Assembly: GCA_947259315.1 (NCBI GenBank)
Contig: CAMYLR010000004.1
Span: 146,192 to 210,191, forward strand
Reading direction: 5' to 3'
From: an uncultured Gemmatimonadales bacterium
Lineage (GTDB): Bacteria; Gemmatimonadota; Gemmatimonadetes; JACCXV01; JAHWKZ01
DNA length: 64,000 nucleotides
Below, piece by piece: positions 1 through 9,234 of this stretch. Numbering within the stretch: position 1 is the first letter of the stretch; each line of letters opens with the position of its first letter. The notes under the pieces are model-generated. The model was not told where the DNA came from. It searched no databases and saw only the letters and a program-made list of their open reading frames with translations. A program made the translations under genes and the position numbers.

Positions 1-191
1 ACGGTGAGATAACGAGTCAACCGTTCGCGACCGGCCTGGATATCAACCTTGTCGGCGGGAAACCCTGCCCAGGTTACAAACGGCGCGCCGTGCGCCCGGC
101 GACACAGCGAGCAATGACAATGCCCGCAGTACCGGCTAGGCGGTGTGACTTCGAATTGGACCGCACCACAGAGACATGAGCCCTTGGCCAT
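1..191 (-). CDS. GFA-family (glutathione-dependent formaldehyde-activating-like) zinc protein, C-terminus cut by window edge
   Basis: Only the first 63 residues are in the window; the gene runs off position 1. The start ATG at 191-189 follows a clear GGAGGT ribosome site. The N-terminus reads MAKGSCLCGAVQFEV and then has a Cys-His cluster, giving cysteines at about residues 6, 8, 22, 25, 27 and 30. This is the characteristic zinc-binding beginning of GFA/CENP-V-like proteins (CxC then CxxCxxC). Family members are small zinc proteins of mostly unknown substrate; true formaldehyde-glutathione activity has been shown for few. The following Arg-Arg-Ala-His-Gly and Phe-Val-Thr-Trp pattern also fits the family. 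Function beyond the fold is not assigned. Confidence 0.82.
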   Translation of the reverse strand, partial: MAKGSCLCGAVQFEVTPPSRYCGHCHCSLCRRAHGAPFVTWAGFPADKVDIQAGRERLTRYLT

Positions 192-212
192 GTGAACCTC
201 CGTCCATAAAGA

Positions 213-237
213 AGGGCGGCTTCAGGGAAGCCGCCCT
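213..237 (-). terminator. Rho-independent terminator candidate downstream of the small secreted protein gene
   Basis: A perfect 10-bp inverted repeat (213-222 with 228-237, GC-rich, 5-base loop) lies between the secreted protein gene that ends at 286 and the GFA gene start at 191. Read on the minus strand it is followed by TTCTTTA, a short T-rich run. It would separate the two minus-strand genes into different transcripts. Confidence 0.65.
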
Positions 238-285
238 CTTTCCAACCACCGAGAGGGCTGCGCAGCCCCTCGTCTTTTTGAATGC

Positions 286-726
286 TTACTCCCCGTTCCC
301 ACCTGCGTTGGGTCCCATGGTGTAGAAGCCGTCTTTGTGGGGTCCACAAGCGTCACTGAAAGCGTCGGGGGCGTCCTCCCCGTACCGCTCTTCCATCCGG
401 TCAGCCGCTTCGTCCACGGCGGCGATGATCGCCTCGATGCTATCGCCGATCGTGTAGATCCCGAGGTTCCACTCATCGGCCCACCAGTGATAGATGTAGC
501 CGTGATTCTGAACGCCCATCCCCTCTGCGATCATCTCTTTCCAGATCGGCATGATCTGCGTCTCGGCCTGCTCCTCGACCGCAGCACCGGCCCCATCCGT
601 GAAGTCACACATGAACCACGACAGGCGGAGGACGGGTGCTTCCTCCTCCTCCATTTCTTGGGCCCAGGCGGTGCTCGTAACACCGACCACCATCAAGGCC
701 GCCAGCAACAACAACGTCTTGCGCAT
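286..726 (-). CDS. Small secreted protein of unknown function
   Basis: 146 residues. I chose the ATG at 726 because it follows GGAGGT at good spacing and begins a textbook signal peptide (MRKT, hydrophobic stretch, cleavage expected after AWA near residue 22). The mature part is acidic at its start (EMEEEE), has two cysteines near residues 40 and 127, several aromatic residues in the middle (a His-Trp-Trp stretch near 80), and an amphipathic region around 95-115. I recognise no family. The segment from about 85 to 115 might form part of a small alpha/beta domain, but that is a guess. It is probably exported to the periplasm or outside. The next gene upstream is another orphan secreted protein, and a hairpin terminator follows. 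Confidence 0.75.
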   Translation of the reverse strand: MRKTLLLLAALMVVGVTSTAWAQEMEEEEAPVLRLSWFMCDFTDGAGAAVEEQAETQIMPIWKEMIAEGMGVQNHGYIYHWWADEWNLGIYTIGDSIEAIIAAVDEAADRMEERYGEDAPDAFSDACGPHKDGFYTMGPNAGGNGE

Positions 727-820
727 TAACCAACCTCCGACTTTGCACGGGTGCGTTCCCCTAGCTGGGAAAATCGAGGGGAGGTTAACACCTTTGTAGT
801 CAAGAACACAGACTGCCCCA

Positions 821-1318
821 TCAGGGCAGATTCCACTCGCCCTTCCAGTACGAAATCCCCTGCGGCGTGTTCCCAATGAACCGGCCCTCAAACGTCATCT
901 CGCCGCTGATGCCCTCGTACTTTCCGGTCCCGGCTACCCAGCTCTGCGGGCCCGGGCATACACCATCGGCTTGCATCTCGCAGTTCCAGATGAGCATGGC
1001 TTGATCGCCATCCGCATCGGTCACGGTGCAACTACCCTGAAAGAACTGCCTGCCCCCGACGGTTCCTCCCGCTGCCGGACAGGTGATCCCCGCCTCGTGA
1101 AGAAACCCCGAGCCGTCGCTGTGGACGAACCCCCCATTGAACCCACCGTGCCAGTAGGAACTGTCATTCACGCTCTCCGTGGTCTCGCCGTAGCTACTCC
1201 ATGGGAATACGCCCTCGAAGCTGCCGCTCTTCGCCATCTGCGCCTGAGCAGAGTTGGCAACCACCACGAGCGCCAGCCCAGAGGCAAACGCCGCTGCAAA
1301 CATCATCCGCTTTTTCAT
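821..1318 (-). CDS. Small secreted protein, beta-rich, unknown function
   Basis: 165 residues starting with MKKRMM at an ATG preceded by AGGAGAAG. The signal peptide is clear, with cleavage expected after AQA near residue 27. The mature chain is rich in Gly, aromatic residues and short beta-like segments, and has four cysteines clustered in the middle third that could form two disulphides. The late segment GTGKYEGISGEMTFEG resembles the glycine-rich strand-turn pattern of small lipocalin-like or allene-oxide-cyclase-like barrels, but this is only a resemblance. It lies directly downstream of tRNA-Pro on the same strand and may share its transcript. No function is assigned. Confidence 0.75.
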   Translation of the reverse strand: MKKRMMFAAAFASGLALVVVANSAQAQMAKSGSFEGVFPWSSYGETTESVNDSSYWHGGFNGGFVHSDGSGFLHEAGITCPAAGGTVGGRQFFQGSCTVTDADGDQAMLIWNCEMQADGVCPGPQSWVAGTGKYEGISGEMTFEGRFIGNTPQGISYWKGEWNLP

Positions 1319-1371
1319 GTGCTTCTCCTGAGGAAGGAAGGAAACAAAACCTTGACCCGTAATTGATTAGC

Positions 1372-1448
1372 TGGTCGGGGCGACAGGATTTGAACCTGCG
1401 ACCACCTGAACCCCATTCAGGTGCGCTACCGGACTGCGCCACGCCCCG
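1372..1448 (-). tRNA. tRNA-Pro (anticodon GGG)
   Basis: 77 bases on the minus strand including an encoded CCA end. The acceptor arms CGGGGCG and CGCCCCG pair fully. The D arm, a five-base-pair anticodon stem with loop ATGGGGT (anticodon GGG), and the T arm with GGTTCGAATCC are all present. The 5' end starts with C, as is usual for bacterial tRNA-Pro. Confidence 0.96.
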
Positions 1449-1562
1449 ACCCAAGTGGTACGGAAAGCTGAGCTCATCCAAATTAGCGCGCTGGCGGTCG
1501 AGCGGCATCGGCTCGACCATACGGCTCCACACCAGAAACGATCTTACACCGGAGGTAACCCC

Positions 1563-3200
1563 GTGATCGCTCGCCCCGCGCTACTCGTCACATCGATGAT
1601 TCTCGCGTTATCCGGTTTGGCGACCGCGCAGGAAGCCCAACCGAAGAGCGATATCCACCCCGCCGCTTTCCGCGCTCACGTGGAGTTCCTCGGATCGGAT
1701 CTGCTCGAGGGTCGTGAGGCTGGCACTCGGGGCTACGCGCTGGCGGCCGCGTACGTAGCGGCGCAGTTCAAGGCGTACGGTCTCGAGCCGGCCGGTGACG
1801 GGGATTCCTTCTTTCAGTCGGTCCCGCTACGAAGCGCAAGGATCGACCCGGACGGTGCCGCTCTTACGATCGTGCGACGCGATCAACGGACTGAGTTGAC
1901 GTTCGGTGACGACTTCGTACCTACCGCCGATTTCTCGCGGACGAGTAGCTCGGTGGAGGCGGACGCGGTGTTCGTCGGGTACGGGATCTCGGCACCCGCC
2001 TTCGGCCACGATGACTACGCGAAAGCGGACGTTGACGGTAGGATCGTCGTCGTCCTGGCCGGCGGACCGGAGACGCTGCCGACTAACGCCCGCGCGCACT
2101 ACTCATCGGGGTCCGAGAAAGCGACCGCTGCAGCTGCCAACGGAGCCGTCGGCGTGTTGGTCGTTTTCACACCCGAGCTTGCCCAGCGATTCCCGTGGGA
2201 GGCGTTCGTCCGTTCGCGACAGGGGACGCGCATGCAGTGGCTCGACCCCCAGGGCACACCTCACAACGCCTTCCCGGGGCTTCAGTTCGGAGCGGCAGTC
2301 AATATGGTCGGAGCGAACAAGGTGTTCGCGAGCGCGCCGATGAGCCCGGAAGAGGCGATCGAGGCCGCACAAACGGGTAGGCCGATATTTTTCGATCTCG
2401 GCATTACGCTAGCGGCACAGGTCGAGACGCATCACGAAGACATTGTGAGCCCGAACATCGTCGCCCGCTTGAACGGGTCCGATCCGACACTGGCAGACGA
2501 GTTTGTCGCCTACACCGCGCACGTCGATCACATCGGGATCAGCACACCGGTTGACGCCGACTCGATCAATAACGGGGTGTTCGACAACGCGGCTGGCGTC
2601 GCTGCCCTCCTCGAGGTCGCTCGCGCGTTCTCGGACCGTCCCCAGAAGCCCAAGCGATCGATCCTGTTTATCGGAACCGCGGCCGAGGAGAAGGGGCTGC
2701 TTGGCGCCGACTACTTCGTTCACCACCCAACCGTCCCGATCGACCGCGTCGTCGCCAACATCAACATGGACGGGAACATTATGGCGTTTCCGTCGAAAGA
2801 CTTTCACGCCATTGGAAGCCCGCACTCTTCACTCGGGGACTTGGTGATCGACGTGGCGCGGGAGATGGACGCCGAGGTGCTCCCCGATCCGATGCCCGAG
2901 CAGAACTTCTTTGTCCGCAGCGATCAGTACGCCTTCGTCAAGAAGGGCGTGCCAGCCTTAGCGATCGTCAACGCGTTCGAGAGCACCGACCCGTCGATCG
3001 ACGGACGACAGGCGGTTCTCGAGTGGATCGGCACTCGGTACCACCGGCCGAGTGACGATCTCAGCCAGCCTATCCACTGGAACGTAGGAGTCGCATTCAC
3101 CGAGCTGTCGTATCGGACTGGGGTTCGAATCGCGAATGAACCACAACAGCCGACGTGGAATGAAGGGGACTTCTTCGGGGAGCAGTTTGGACGCCGCTAG
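1563..3200 (+). CDS. Secreted M28-family zinc metallopeptidase with PA-type insert
   Basis: About 545 residues from a GTG start at 1563, chosen because GGAGGTAA sits just upstream and a signal peptide follows immediately (cleavage near ATAQ, residue 23). A protease-associated-like region occupies roughly residues 110-290. The M28 domain then shows the di-zinc ligands: H320 in AHVDH, D341 in the NGVFDNAAG loop, the catalytic pair E375/E376 in AAEEKG, D403 in NINMDGN, and H494 in YHRPSDD. M28 enzymes are aminopeptidases or carboxypeptidases that release amino acids from peptides in the periplasm or outside the cell. It is monocistronic and converges on the radical SAM gene with a 14-base gap. 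The exact substrate cannot be told. Confidence 0.92.
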   Translation: MIARPALLVTSMILALSGLATAQEAQPKSDIHPAAFRAHVEFLGSDLLEGREAGTRGYALAAAYVAAQFKAYGLEPAGDGDSFFQSVPLRSARIDPDGAALTIVRRDQRTELTFGDDFVPTADFSRTSSSVEADAVFVGYGISAPAFGHDDYAKADVDGRIVVVLAGGPETLPTNARAHYSSGSEKATAAAANGAVGVLVVFTPELAQRFPWEAFVRSRQGTRMQWLDPQGTPHNAFPGLQFGAAVNMVGANKVFASAPMSPEEAIEAAQTGRPIFFDLGITLAAQVETHHEDIVSPNIVARLNGSDPTLADEFVAYTAHVDHIGISTPVDADSINNGVFDNAAGVAALLEVARAFSDRPQKPKRSILFIGTAAEEKGLLGADYFVHHPTVPIDRVVANINMDGNIMAFPSKDFHAIGSPHSSLGDLVIDVAREMDAEVLPDPMPEQNFFVRSDQYAFVKKGVPALAIVNAFESTDPSIDGRQAVLEWIGTRYHRPSDDLSQPIHWNVGVAFTELSYRTGVRIANEPQQPTWNEGDFFGEQFGRR

Positions 3201-3214
3201 GGTGCGACGACCGT

Positions 3215-5215
3215 TCAGACCGAGGCCGACCGATCCCCTCGCGAGATGCCCTGCATCACGCGCTCGTAGTGCAGCCCCTTGATGGCGAGCTCGAACGCCT
3301 TAACGAGGTAAGCGCCCGGGAAGCGGTGGACACGGCGGTGATGGAGGGCGTGTTCGCGACCCCACCGGTATAGCGACCGCACGTCATCCGCGCTCGGTGA
3401 CCGGGCCTCGACCTTCTCCTTCAGCCGCACCACCCATTCGCTGACCTCGTCCAACCTGCGGCTCGGATCCGAGCGAACGATCGCATCGTGCGCGCGGTCG
3501 ACCAACACCGACAGCGACTCGACGTCGTTATCGGTCAGCGACGCGTGGGCTCTGTCGCCGAGCGCACGCAAGCGACGATTCATGTCCGAAGTTGCCCGCC
3601 GGGCCTCCCGGAAGTGAGCGAAATCGAGCCGTATCGCTTTCAATAGCAAACCGAAGTATCGCGCGCGCCGGTTGCTCACGATGCCCTGTCGCCAAACCGA
3701 GTGGAACGCCGCTTTGAGGTCGGAACGCCTCACGAATCCGCCACGGAAGATGTGCGGGTCGATGCGCTCCAATAGCAGCGCCGCCCGATGGTACATCTCC
3801 CCCGGGCTGAACAGCTTCTCGAGCATCTGGTAGTACCCGGTCCGCATCTCCTCGCGAGTCATCTTCATCGGGATGAACTGCACCTCATCGTCGGTGTTGT
3901 TCCCCGAATACTCGGCTTCGCGCAACCGCCCCTCGCTGCGCAGCCGTTCGGCCAGCGGCGTGTGCGGGATGGGCGTCAACATTCCGGCCATGGCGGTCGG
4001 GATCGCGGCGTCCTTGGCGAACGACGCGATCGCCTCGCCGGTTTCGATCGTGTCCTCGTCTCCGCCAAAGATGAAACCCGCCATGACTTCGATCCCGGCG
4101 CGCTGGATCTTGGCCACGGTCCGAGCGATGTCGACCTTGACGTTCTGCTTCTTGTTCATCCCCTTGAGCGCGGCCGGATCGGGGTTCTCGATCCCCAGGA
4201 ACACTTCCCCAAATCCGGCCTGCTGCATCAGCGGCAGCAAGTGCGCCAGCTTGGGTGCGCCCAGATCGAGGCTCGCCTGCGTGTAGAACGAGAACGGATA
4301 GTCGTGCTCGCGTTGAAACTCGATCATCTCGCGCAGGATCACTTCGATCGCTTTGGGGTTGCCGACGAAGTTGTCGTCGACGGTAAAGATTCCGCCGCGA
4401 TACCCGAGGCCGAACAAGACCTCCAGCTCCTCGCGCACGGACTCGAGCGTCTTGGGCCGGGTGAACCCACCGTTGAACTGAATGATGTCGCAGAAGTCGC
4501 ACCGAAAACGGCACCCAACGGTCGTCTGCATCATGAGCGCGCGATAATCCCTGATGTCGAGCAGATCCCACCTGGGCGGTGGCGTGTAATCGAGCTCCTT
4601 GAAGATCGCCCGATCGTTCAGGACCTTGCGCGAACCCGGAGGCTCAGCGGCGATCGCCTCCGGAATGAGCAGCGTGGGTCGGCCGTCCGAATGGTGGCGC
4701 CCTTCGGGATGGTGCAGGATGCGGTTGATCGCGTCGACCCACTGGCCGCCCTCCCCCCACACCAGCACATCGAGACCCCGGTGCAGGATCTCGTCGGATG
4801 GGGTTTGCGGCTCAAGCAAATGATCCCGAAAACTCGACGGGTACGGTCCGCCGATCACCCATGGAGTATCCAGACCCTTGGCCGGCCCATCCATGACCTC
4901 GACGAGTGACGGTTTCTGTACCGACATCGCACTCGTGAAAACCGCATCGGCGCCGTCGATCCGCTCGCGCAGCTCTTCATCTCGCACGCGCTCGACGTTG
5001 AGATCGATCAACTCGAACGTCCAGTTCTCGGGCATCATCGCAGCAAACGTGATCAGACCCAACGGCGGGAAGGCGGCCTTCCGACCGACCATCGGCATGA
5101 TGTGCCGGTAGCTCCAGAAGCTGGCCGGGAACTCGGGGGCAACGAGGAGTCCCCTCTTCGGCTCGTTGCATTCGGTTTCGGGCACGCCCGCGATCTGGAC
5201 CAACGGTTCGCTCAC
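3215..5215 (-). CDS. B12-binding radical SAM protein, HpnP-like architecture (DUF4070 type)
   Basis: 666 residues. The N-terminal part (about 20-170) matches the cobalamin-binding type of radical SAM enzymes, with the typical APEFPASFWSY and KAAFPPLGLIT segments. The radical SAM core follows, with the iron-sulfur motif CxxxCxxC at C235, C239 and C242. A C-terminal helical extension from about 430 fits the DUF4070 group, which includes the hopanoid C-2 methylase HpnP, but many relatives act on other substrates. No hopanoid genes lie nearby, so the substrate is unknown. The start overlaps the stop of the M61 peptidase gene by 4 bases (ATGA), implying translational coupling. The last ~120 residues are Arg-rich and helical. 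Confidence 0.85.
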   Translation of the reverse strand: MSEPLVQIAGVPETECNEPKRGLLVAPEFPASFWSYRHIMPMVGRKAAFPPLGLITFAAMMPENWTFELIDLNVERVRDEELRERIDGADAVFTSAMSVQKPSLVEVMDGPAKGLDTPWVIGGPYPSSFRDHLLEPQTPSDEILHRGLDVLVWGEGGQWVDAINRILHHPEGRHHSDGRPTLLIPEAIAAEPPGSRKVLNDRAIFKELDYTPPPRWDLLDIRDYRALMMQTTVGCRFRCDFCDIIQFNGGFTRPKTLESVREELEVLFGLGYRGGIFTVDDNFVGNPKAIEVILREMIEFQREHDYPFSFYTQASLDLGAPKLAHLLPLMQQAGFGEVFLGIENPDPAALKGMNKKQNVKVDIARTVAKIQRAGIEVMAGFIFGGDEDTIETGEAIASFAKDAAIPTAMAGMLTPIPHTPLAERLRSEGRLREAEYSGNNTDDEVQFIPMKMTREEMRTGYYQMLEKLFSPGEMYHRAALLLERIDPHIFRGGFVRRSDLKAAFHSVWRQGIVSNRRARYFGLLLKAIRLDFAHFREARRATSDMNRRLRALGDRAHASLTDNDVESLSVLVDRAHDAIVRSDPSRRLDEVSEWVVRLKEKVEARSPSADDVRSLYRWGREHALHHRRVHRFPGAYLVKAFELAIKGLHYERVMQGISRGDRSASV

Positions 5216-6750
5216 TCGTTCTCACTCCAGGCCTGGCGAAGCATCAGCTGGCGCTCGTCGGCGTCGGCTTGAATCTCGAATCTGACGACTTGTCCCCGAG
5301 CATCGGTAACCGCGTCGATCCCCAACGTGCCGAAATACTCACCGATCGGCAGCGGTTCGGCGTGCCGCACGTAACGCTCGAAGAACTCAAAAATCTCGGG
5401 ATAGGTCATCGCCGCCACCACGTCGTAGAACCCGCAATCGGGAAACGCCCGACCCTTACCGTAGTACCGCATCAGCTTCTGAAGCAAATCTTGCAGTCCG
5501 CTCTCACCGTCGGAGAGATCGAGCAACAGGATGTCGAGTAGCTCCCCGACCAGCGCCCCCCGCTGGTAGACGTTCGGAAACTGGCGCTGGCCTTCCTCGC
5601 TATACGACGTCAGCGACAGCTGTTCGAGGCTGTAGTCAGCCCGGAACTGGCGATCCGCCTGGATCTTGCCGGCGATCGTTTCGAGGTGCTCTTCGATCGT
5701 CGTGAGTCCCGATCGCAGCTGCATCGCGTGAGCACCCCACTCGGTCACGCCTTCGTACAGCCACAGGTGCGCAGATGGAACGGGCTGCTCAAAGTTAAAG
5801 CTCTCGATGATCTCGCTGTGAATGTTGAGCGGCGTGATAATGTGCAGGAACTCGTGCGCCGCGATGTCGGTGATGAACGCACCCGCTCGTTCCGAGAACG
5901 GGATATCCGGCAACACGTACTCGGAGCTGTACGAATGCTCCCACGCCCCGGCGGTTTGACCGGCCCATTCGAAATGAAAGAGGAAGACGTAACGATCGAC
6001 CGGCAGCTCGCCGAGAAACTCGCCCGCCGACTTCAACATCTCGCTCATCGACCCGAGTAGCTGTTCGGATCGCACACCGCCGCTCTTCGAGTACGTGTAG
6101 ATCTCGACCTGCGCGCCACCGACCTCCGTGCTGGCGAACGTCAACTCGCCGAGTAGGATCGGCGAATCGACCAGATGGTCGTAATCGTCGGCGGCAAAGC
6201 CGCCATCGTCCGCGCGTTCCAACGCCGTTCCGACCTGCCACTCGTCCGGGTACTCCAGATGAACGTGGACGGGCGCGTCCTGGAGTCCGGCCGGAAAACC
6301 CACCACCGCGTGCGGGTTGAAAAGCAAGTGGTTCGACTCGATCGAGGTGCCCGCCATCGGGTAGATCGGATGCTCCTCGACCGGATTGTCCCACGTCTCG
6401 GCGATCGAATACTCGATCGAGCGCACTTGCGAGGGGTCTGCGATGCGCCACTGATTGGTCGCTACGCGTTCCGTCTCTAGCGGCGCCCCATCCGCGTCGA
6501 AAGCCTCGAACGATCGCACAAAACGGCCCACATCCATCACCTGATAGGTTCCCGGTGCGGTGGACGCGAATTGGTACACATCGTTGTCGGTTCCGAGACC
6601 CTCGACCGCTAGACGAACGTGGAATAAGTCTTCCGCGGGGTCGCCGAGATCGATGTGGTACTCGAGCGGCGTGGTCTGGCCCAACGCCGGGACGGCGATC
6701 GCAAGTAGAACGAGCGTTGTGGATAGCGCTCCGGCGAGCCTGTTTCTCAT
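5212..6750 (-). CDS. M61-family (glycyl aminopeptidase-like) metallopeptidase, secreted
   Basis: 512 residues with a signal peptide (cleavage near ALGQ, residue 24). The first 200 residues form the beta-rich N-terminal domain seen in M61 proteins. The thermolysin-like zinc site is HEFLH at 299-303, with the third ligand probably E333 in WLYEGVTEW. M61 members often carry a C-terminal PDZ domain. Here I do not see a clear PDZ; the chain ends soon after the helical catalytic domain with a short segment (about 470-512) that may be a PDZ remnant. It is the first gene of a two-gene unit with the radical SAM enzyme. The M61 substrate is unknown in most bacteria. Confidence 0.85.
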   Translation of the reverse strand: MRNRLAGALSTTLVLLAIAVPALGQTTPLEYHIDLGDPAEDLFHVRLAVEGLGTDNDVYQFASTAPGTYQVMDVGRFVRSFEAFDADGAPLETERVATNQWRIADPSQVRSIEYSIAETWDNPVEEHPIYPMAGTSIESNHLLFNPHAVVGFPAGLQDAPVHVHLEYPDEWQVGTALERADDGGFAADDYDHLVDSPILLGELTFASTEVGGAQVEIYTYSKSGGVRSEQLLGSMSEMLKSAGEFLGELPVDRYVFLFHFEWAGQTAGAWEHSYSSEYVLPDIPFSERAGAFITDIAAHEFLHIITPLNIHSEIIESFNFEQPVPSAHLWLYEGVTEWGAHAMQLRSGLTTIEEHLETIAGKIQADRQFRADYSLEQLSLTSYSEEGQRQFPNVYQRGALVGELLDILLLDLSDGESGLQDLLQKLMRYYGKGRAFPDCGFYDVVAAMTYPEIFEFFERYVRHAEPLPIGEYFGTLGIDAVTDARGQVVRFEIQADADERQLMLRQAWSENE

Positions 6751-6774
6751 CTCTTCAACCCTCCTGTACTTACG

Positions 6775-7989
6775 TCATGTCACATGAGAGACTACTTCAA
6801 TTGGTCGACCGTGGCGCTTTAGCGCCGGGTGGATCGCCAGCAGGGTCGCGATAAACATGATCGGGGTGATCGCCAGCGCCGACTCGCGGGCGCCGATCGC
6901 GTCGCCGAGCACGCCAGCACCGATGACCGCCACCGATCCCACGGCCCACGCCAGACCCATCACGATACCCGAGTACAGCGCGGCGCGGTCGGGCCGAATC
7001 TCCTGCGCGATCACGACGATCGGCGGCAGGACCGACATGTTGGCGAAACCTGCAAACGCCATGGCGATGAGCGCTGGCGCGGTGCCGGGAGTAAACCAAA
7101 ACGCGAGAAAATGGGTTGGCAACGCGATCAGCGTGAGCCCCGCCAGCAACCAACGGCGATCGATGCGATCGGTCAGGTAACCGCCCGTCAACGAGCCGAC
7201 GGCTTGTGCGGCCAGGTACAAAGATAGGGCGTAAGCCCCAGACATCTCAGAACGGCCAGCCTCAGCGTTGGCGATCGGCGCCATCGTCAGGAACACGCGC
7301 TGGAAAAAGGCAGCGATCGCACTCACGCCGAACAGGAGCCCGAGCGGTCCGCGCAACGACCGAGCCAGCCGGCCCACCGTCAACGAGGGGCCGGCGGGGA
7401 CGAGGTTCTCGCCGGTCGGAATCGCTGGATACAAGGCGATCGCCAGGATCACGACCGGAATCGCCGCCACCCAAAGCCCGCGGAAACCGAGCCAAGCCAC
7501 GATCCAGACCGCGATCAAGGGACCCACGGCATAACCGACAGTGCCGCCCGACGAGAAGACGGCGTGGCGCATGCCGCTCCCCCGTCCGCCAGTCACGTTC
7601 GCGGCGACTGCGACCGCCGGCGGGTGAAACGCTGCGCCCCCGAGTCCACCCGCGATCAGCAACAACAGCAACACAGTGAACGTCGGCGCCCAACCGATCA
7701 TCGACAGGAACACCCCGCTCACGATTGGACCTGCCACGATCATCAGCCGCCGGCCACGCCGATCGGCGACGTGGCCCAGCACCGGCTGCGCCAGCGACGC
7801 GGCGATCGACAGCGCCATCGTCGCCCCCGCCGCGGCCGCTATCGACATGTCGAGCTTGGCCATGAGGCGCGGCAGGAGCGGGTGGACGAACGCCGTATAT
7901 GCGTCGTTCGCGCCGTGGAGAACGGCGATCGCGAGCGCGACCTTCATCGCGCCCATGCGCTTTGTCCCAGGTGGGGTCGGATGCGTCAT
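6775..7989 (-). CDS. MFS transporter, fosmidomycin-resistance (Fsr)-like group
   Basis: About 404 residues with some twelve hydrophobic segments, the size and spacing of a major facilitator. The first helix carries the pattern HGANDAYTAFVHPLLPRL and a following GHVADRRGRR loop. The first resembles the Fsr-type subgroup; the second is the MFS loop 2-3 motif. I placed the start at the ATG at 7989; a TTG fifteen bases upstream is also in frame. The gene ends 24 bases upstream of the M61 gene, which is on the same strand, so it could lead that unit. The probable role is proton-driven export of a small molecule. Named substrates in this group (fosmidomycin) should not be assumed here. Confidence 0.82.
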   Translation of the reverse strand: MTHPTPPGTKRMGAMKVALAIAVLHGANDAYTAFVHPLLPRLMAKLDMSIAAAAGATMALSIAASLAQPVLGHVADRRGRRLMIVAGPIVSGVFLSMIGWAPTFTVLLLLLIAGGLGGAAFHPPAVAVAANVTGGRGSGMRHAVFSSGGTVGYAVGPLIAVWIVAWLGFRGLWVAAIPVVILAIALYPAIPTGENLVPAGPSLTVGRLARSLRGPLGLLFGVSAIAAFFQRVFLTMAPIANAEAGRSEMSGAYALSLYLAAQAVGSLTGGYLTDRIDRRWLLAGLTLIALPTHFLAFWFTPGTAPALIAMAFAGFANMSVLPPIVVIAQEIRPDRAALYSGIVMGLAWAVGSVAVIGAGVLGDAIGARESALAITPIMFIATLLAIHPALKRHGRPIEVVSHVT

Positions 7990-8089
7990 CTCGTCCCGTC
8001 TCAATCGAACGCTGGAGAAGTCGGCAAGCTATCGTCCACCCGTCAGCCGGTCGACAAGAATCACGCCAGTCTGTTATCGTCCCTATGCG

Positions 8090-9208
8090 ATGGAGTTCTT
8101 AGGGTTCGACCTCGGACAGTTCGACTTTCAAGGCTGGCTCGATACGGCATGGGCGTTCGCCGCCCCGCGACTCGTCGTCTCGGTCGGTCAGCTCCTCCTC
8201 GTACTCGTCGTTTGGCTGGCGGCGCGGTGGATACTGAGGCGGGTTGAGCGCCGCCTGACGTCCCGCACCAAGACCGACGTCGACGACTTGGTGGTGCAGC
8301 TCATCCGCCGGTTGGTCCTGATATCGATCGTCTTCTGGGGCGCATGGCGGTTGGCTGAAATCTGGGAGCTGGGTCACATGTCGCGCACGATCGGCGCGGT
8401 CTGGATCGTGATGCTCTCGCTGCCGATCAGCGCCTTTGTATCGAGCGCACTGCGGGTCATCGAAGAGAAGGTGGCGCCAAAAACCGAGAGTCGCCTCGAT
8501 GACACCGCGCTGCCGCTGCTCAACCGGATCGTGCGGGGACTCGTGATCGGCCTCGGTATCCTGATCGCGCTGACGTTTCTCGGCATCAACATCACCCCGA
8601 TCCTGGCTGGCGCCGGCGTGATGGGGCTCGGTGTTTCGCTGGCCGCCAAGGACACGCTGTCCAACCTGATCGCCGGGTTGCTGCTGATCGTCGACCGCCC
8701 GTTCCAGGTCGGCGACCGGATCGAGCTGTGGAACGCGCCGACCGAAACCGGAAGCTGGGGCGACGTGATCGAGATCGGACTCCGGGCGACCAAGATCCGA
8801 AACCCCGACAACTTGATCATCGTGGTGCCAAACAACGAGATCATGCGCCGCGACATCATCAACTACACCGCATCCGGACCGCACATTCGGTTGCGCCTCC
8901 CGATCGGGATCGCCTACAACGCCGATGCGGAGAAGGCCAAAGCGCTAATCATCGAAGTCGCCAAATCGACCGATGGTGTCAAAGCGACTCCCGAGCCGGT
9001 CGTAATCACCCGCAAATTCGGCGAGTCATCGATCGATCTGGAGCTGCGGGTTTGGATCCGCGAGGCGCGTGACCGCCGGGCGATCGGCGATGCGATCGGC
9101 GACCAGGTAAAGACAAAGTTCGATGAACACGGGATCGAGATCCCGTTCCCGCGGCGCGACATCGTGGTCCGCACCGAAGGCGGCGAGCCTACCCTCCCAA
9201 CAGAGTAG
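8090..9208 (+). CDS. MscS-family small-conductance mechanosensitive channel
   Basis: 372 residues. Helices lie near residues 25-50, 75-95, 100-120 and 150-175. They are followed by the hallmark pore-lining TM3 and beta domain: the GAGVMGLGVSLAAKDTLSNL segment, then LIVDRPFQVGDRIEL, and later IVVPNNEI. These are conserved in MscS. The ATG at 8090 is the first good start after the divergent MFS gene; the roughly 100-base gap holds both promoters. The channel opens under hypo-osmotic stress to release solutes. The C-terminal cytoplasmic domain is of normal length. It converges with the peroxiredoxin gene with a 26-base gap. Confidence 0.92.
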   Translation: MEFLGFDLGQFDFQGWLDTAWAFAAPRLVVSVGQLLLVLVVWLAARWILRRVERRLTSRTKTDVDDLVVQLIRRLVLISIVFWGAWRLAEIWELGHMSRTIGAVWIVMLSLPISAFVSSALRVIEEKVAPKTESRLDDTALPLLNRIVRGLVIGLGILIALTFLGINITPILAGAGVMGLGVSLAAKDTLSNLIAGLLLIVDRPFQVGDRIELWNAPTETGSWGDVIEIGLRATKIRNPDNLIIVVPNNEIMRRDIINYTASGPHIRLRLPIGIAYNADAEKAKALIIEVAKSTDGVKATPEPVVITRKFGESSIDLELRVWIREARDRRAIGDAIGDQVKTKFDEHGIEIPFPRRDIVVRTEGGEPTLPTE

Positions 9209-9234
9209 GCCCGCGTGTGTCCAAACTACGCCAA

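Noticed and set aside
3788-4909. Long plus-strand open frame (373 codons) opposite the radical SAM gene
   Set aside because: It is antisense to a gene with clear motifs, has no family pattern, and is rich in Arg, Leu and Gly as expected of GC-rich shadow frames.
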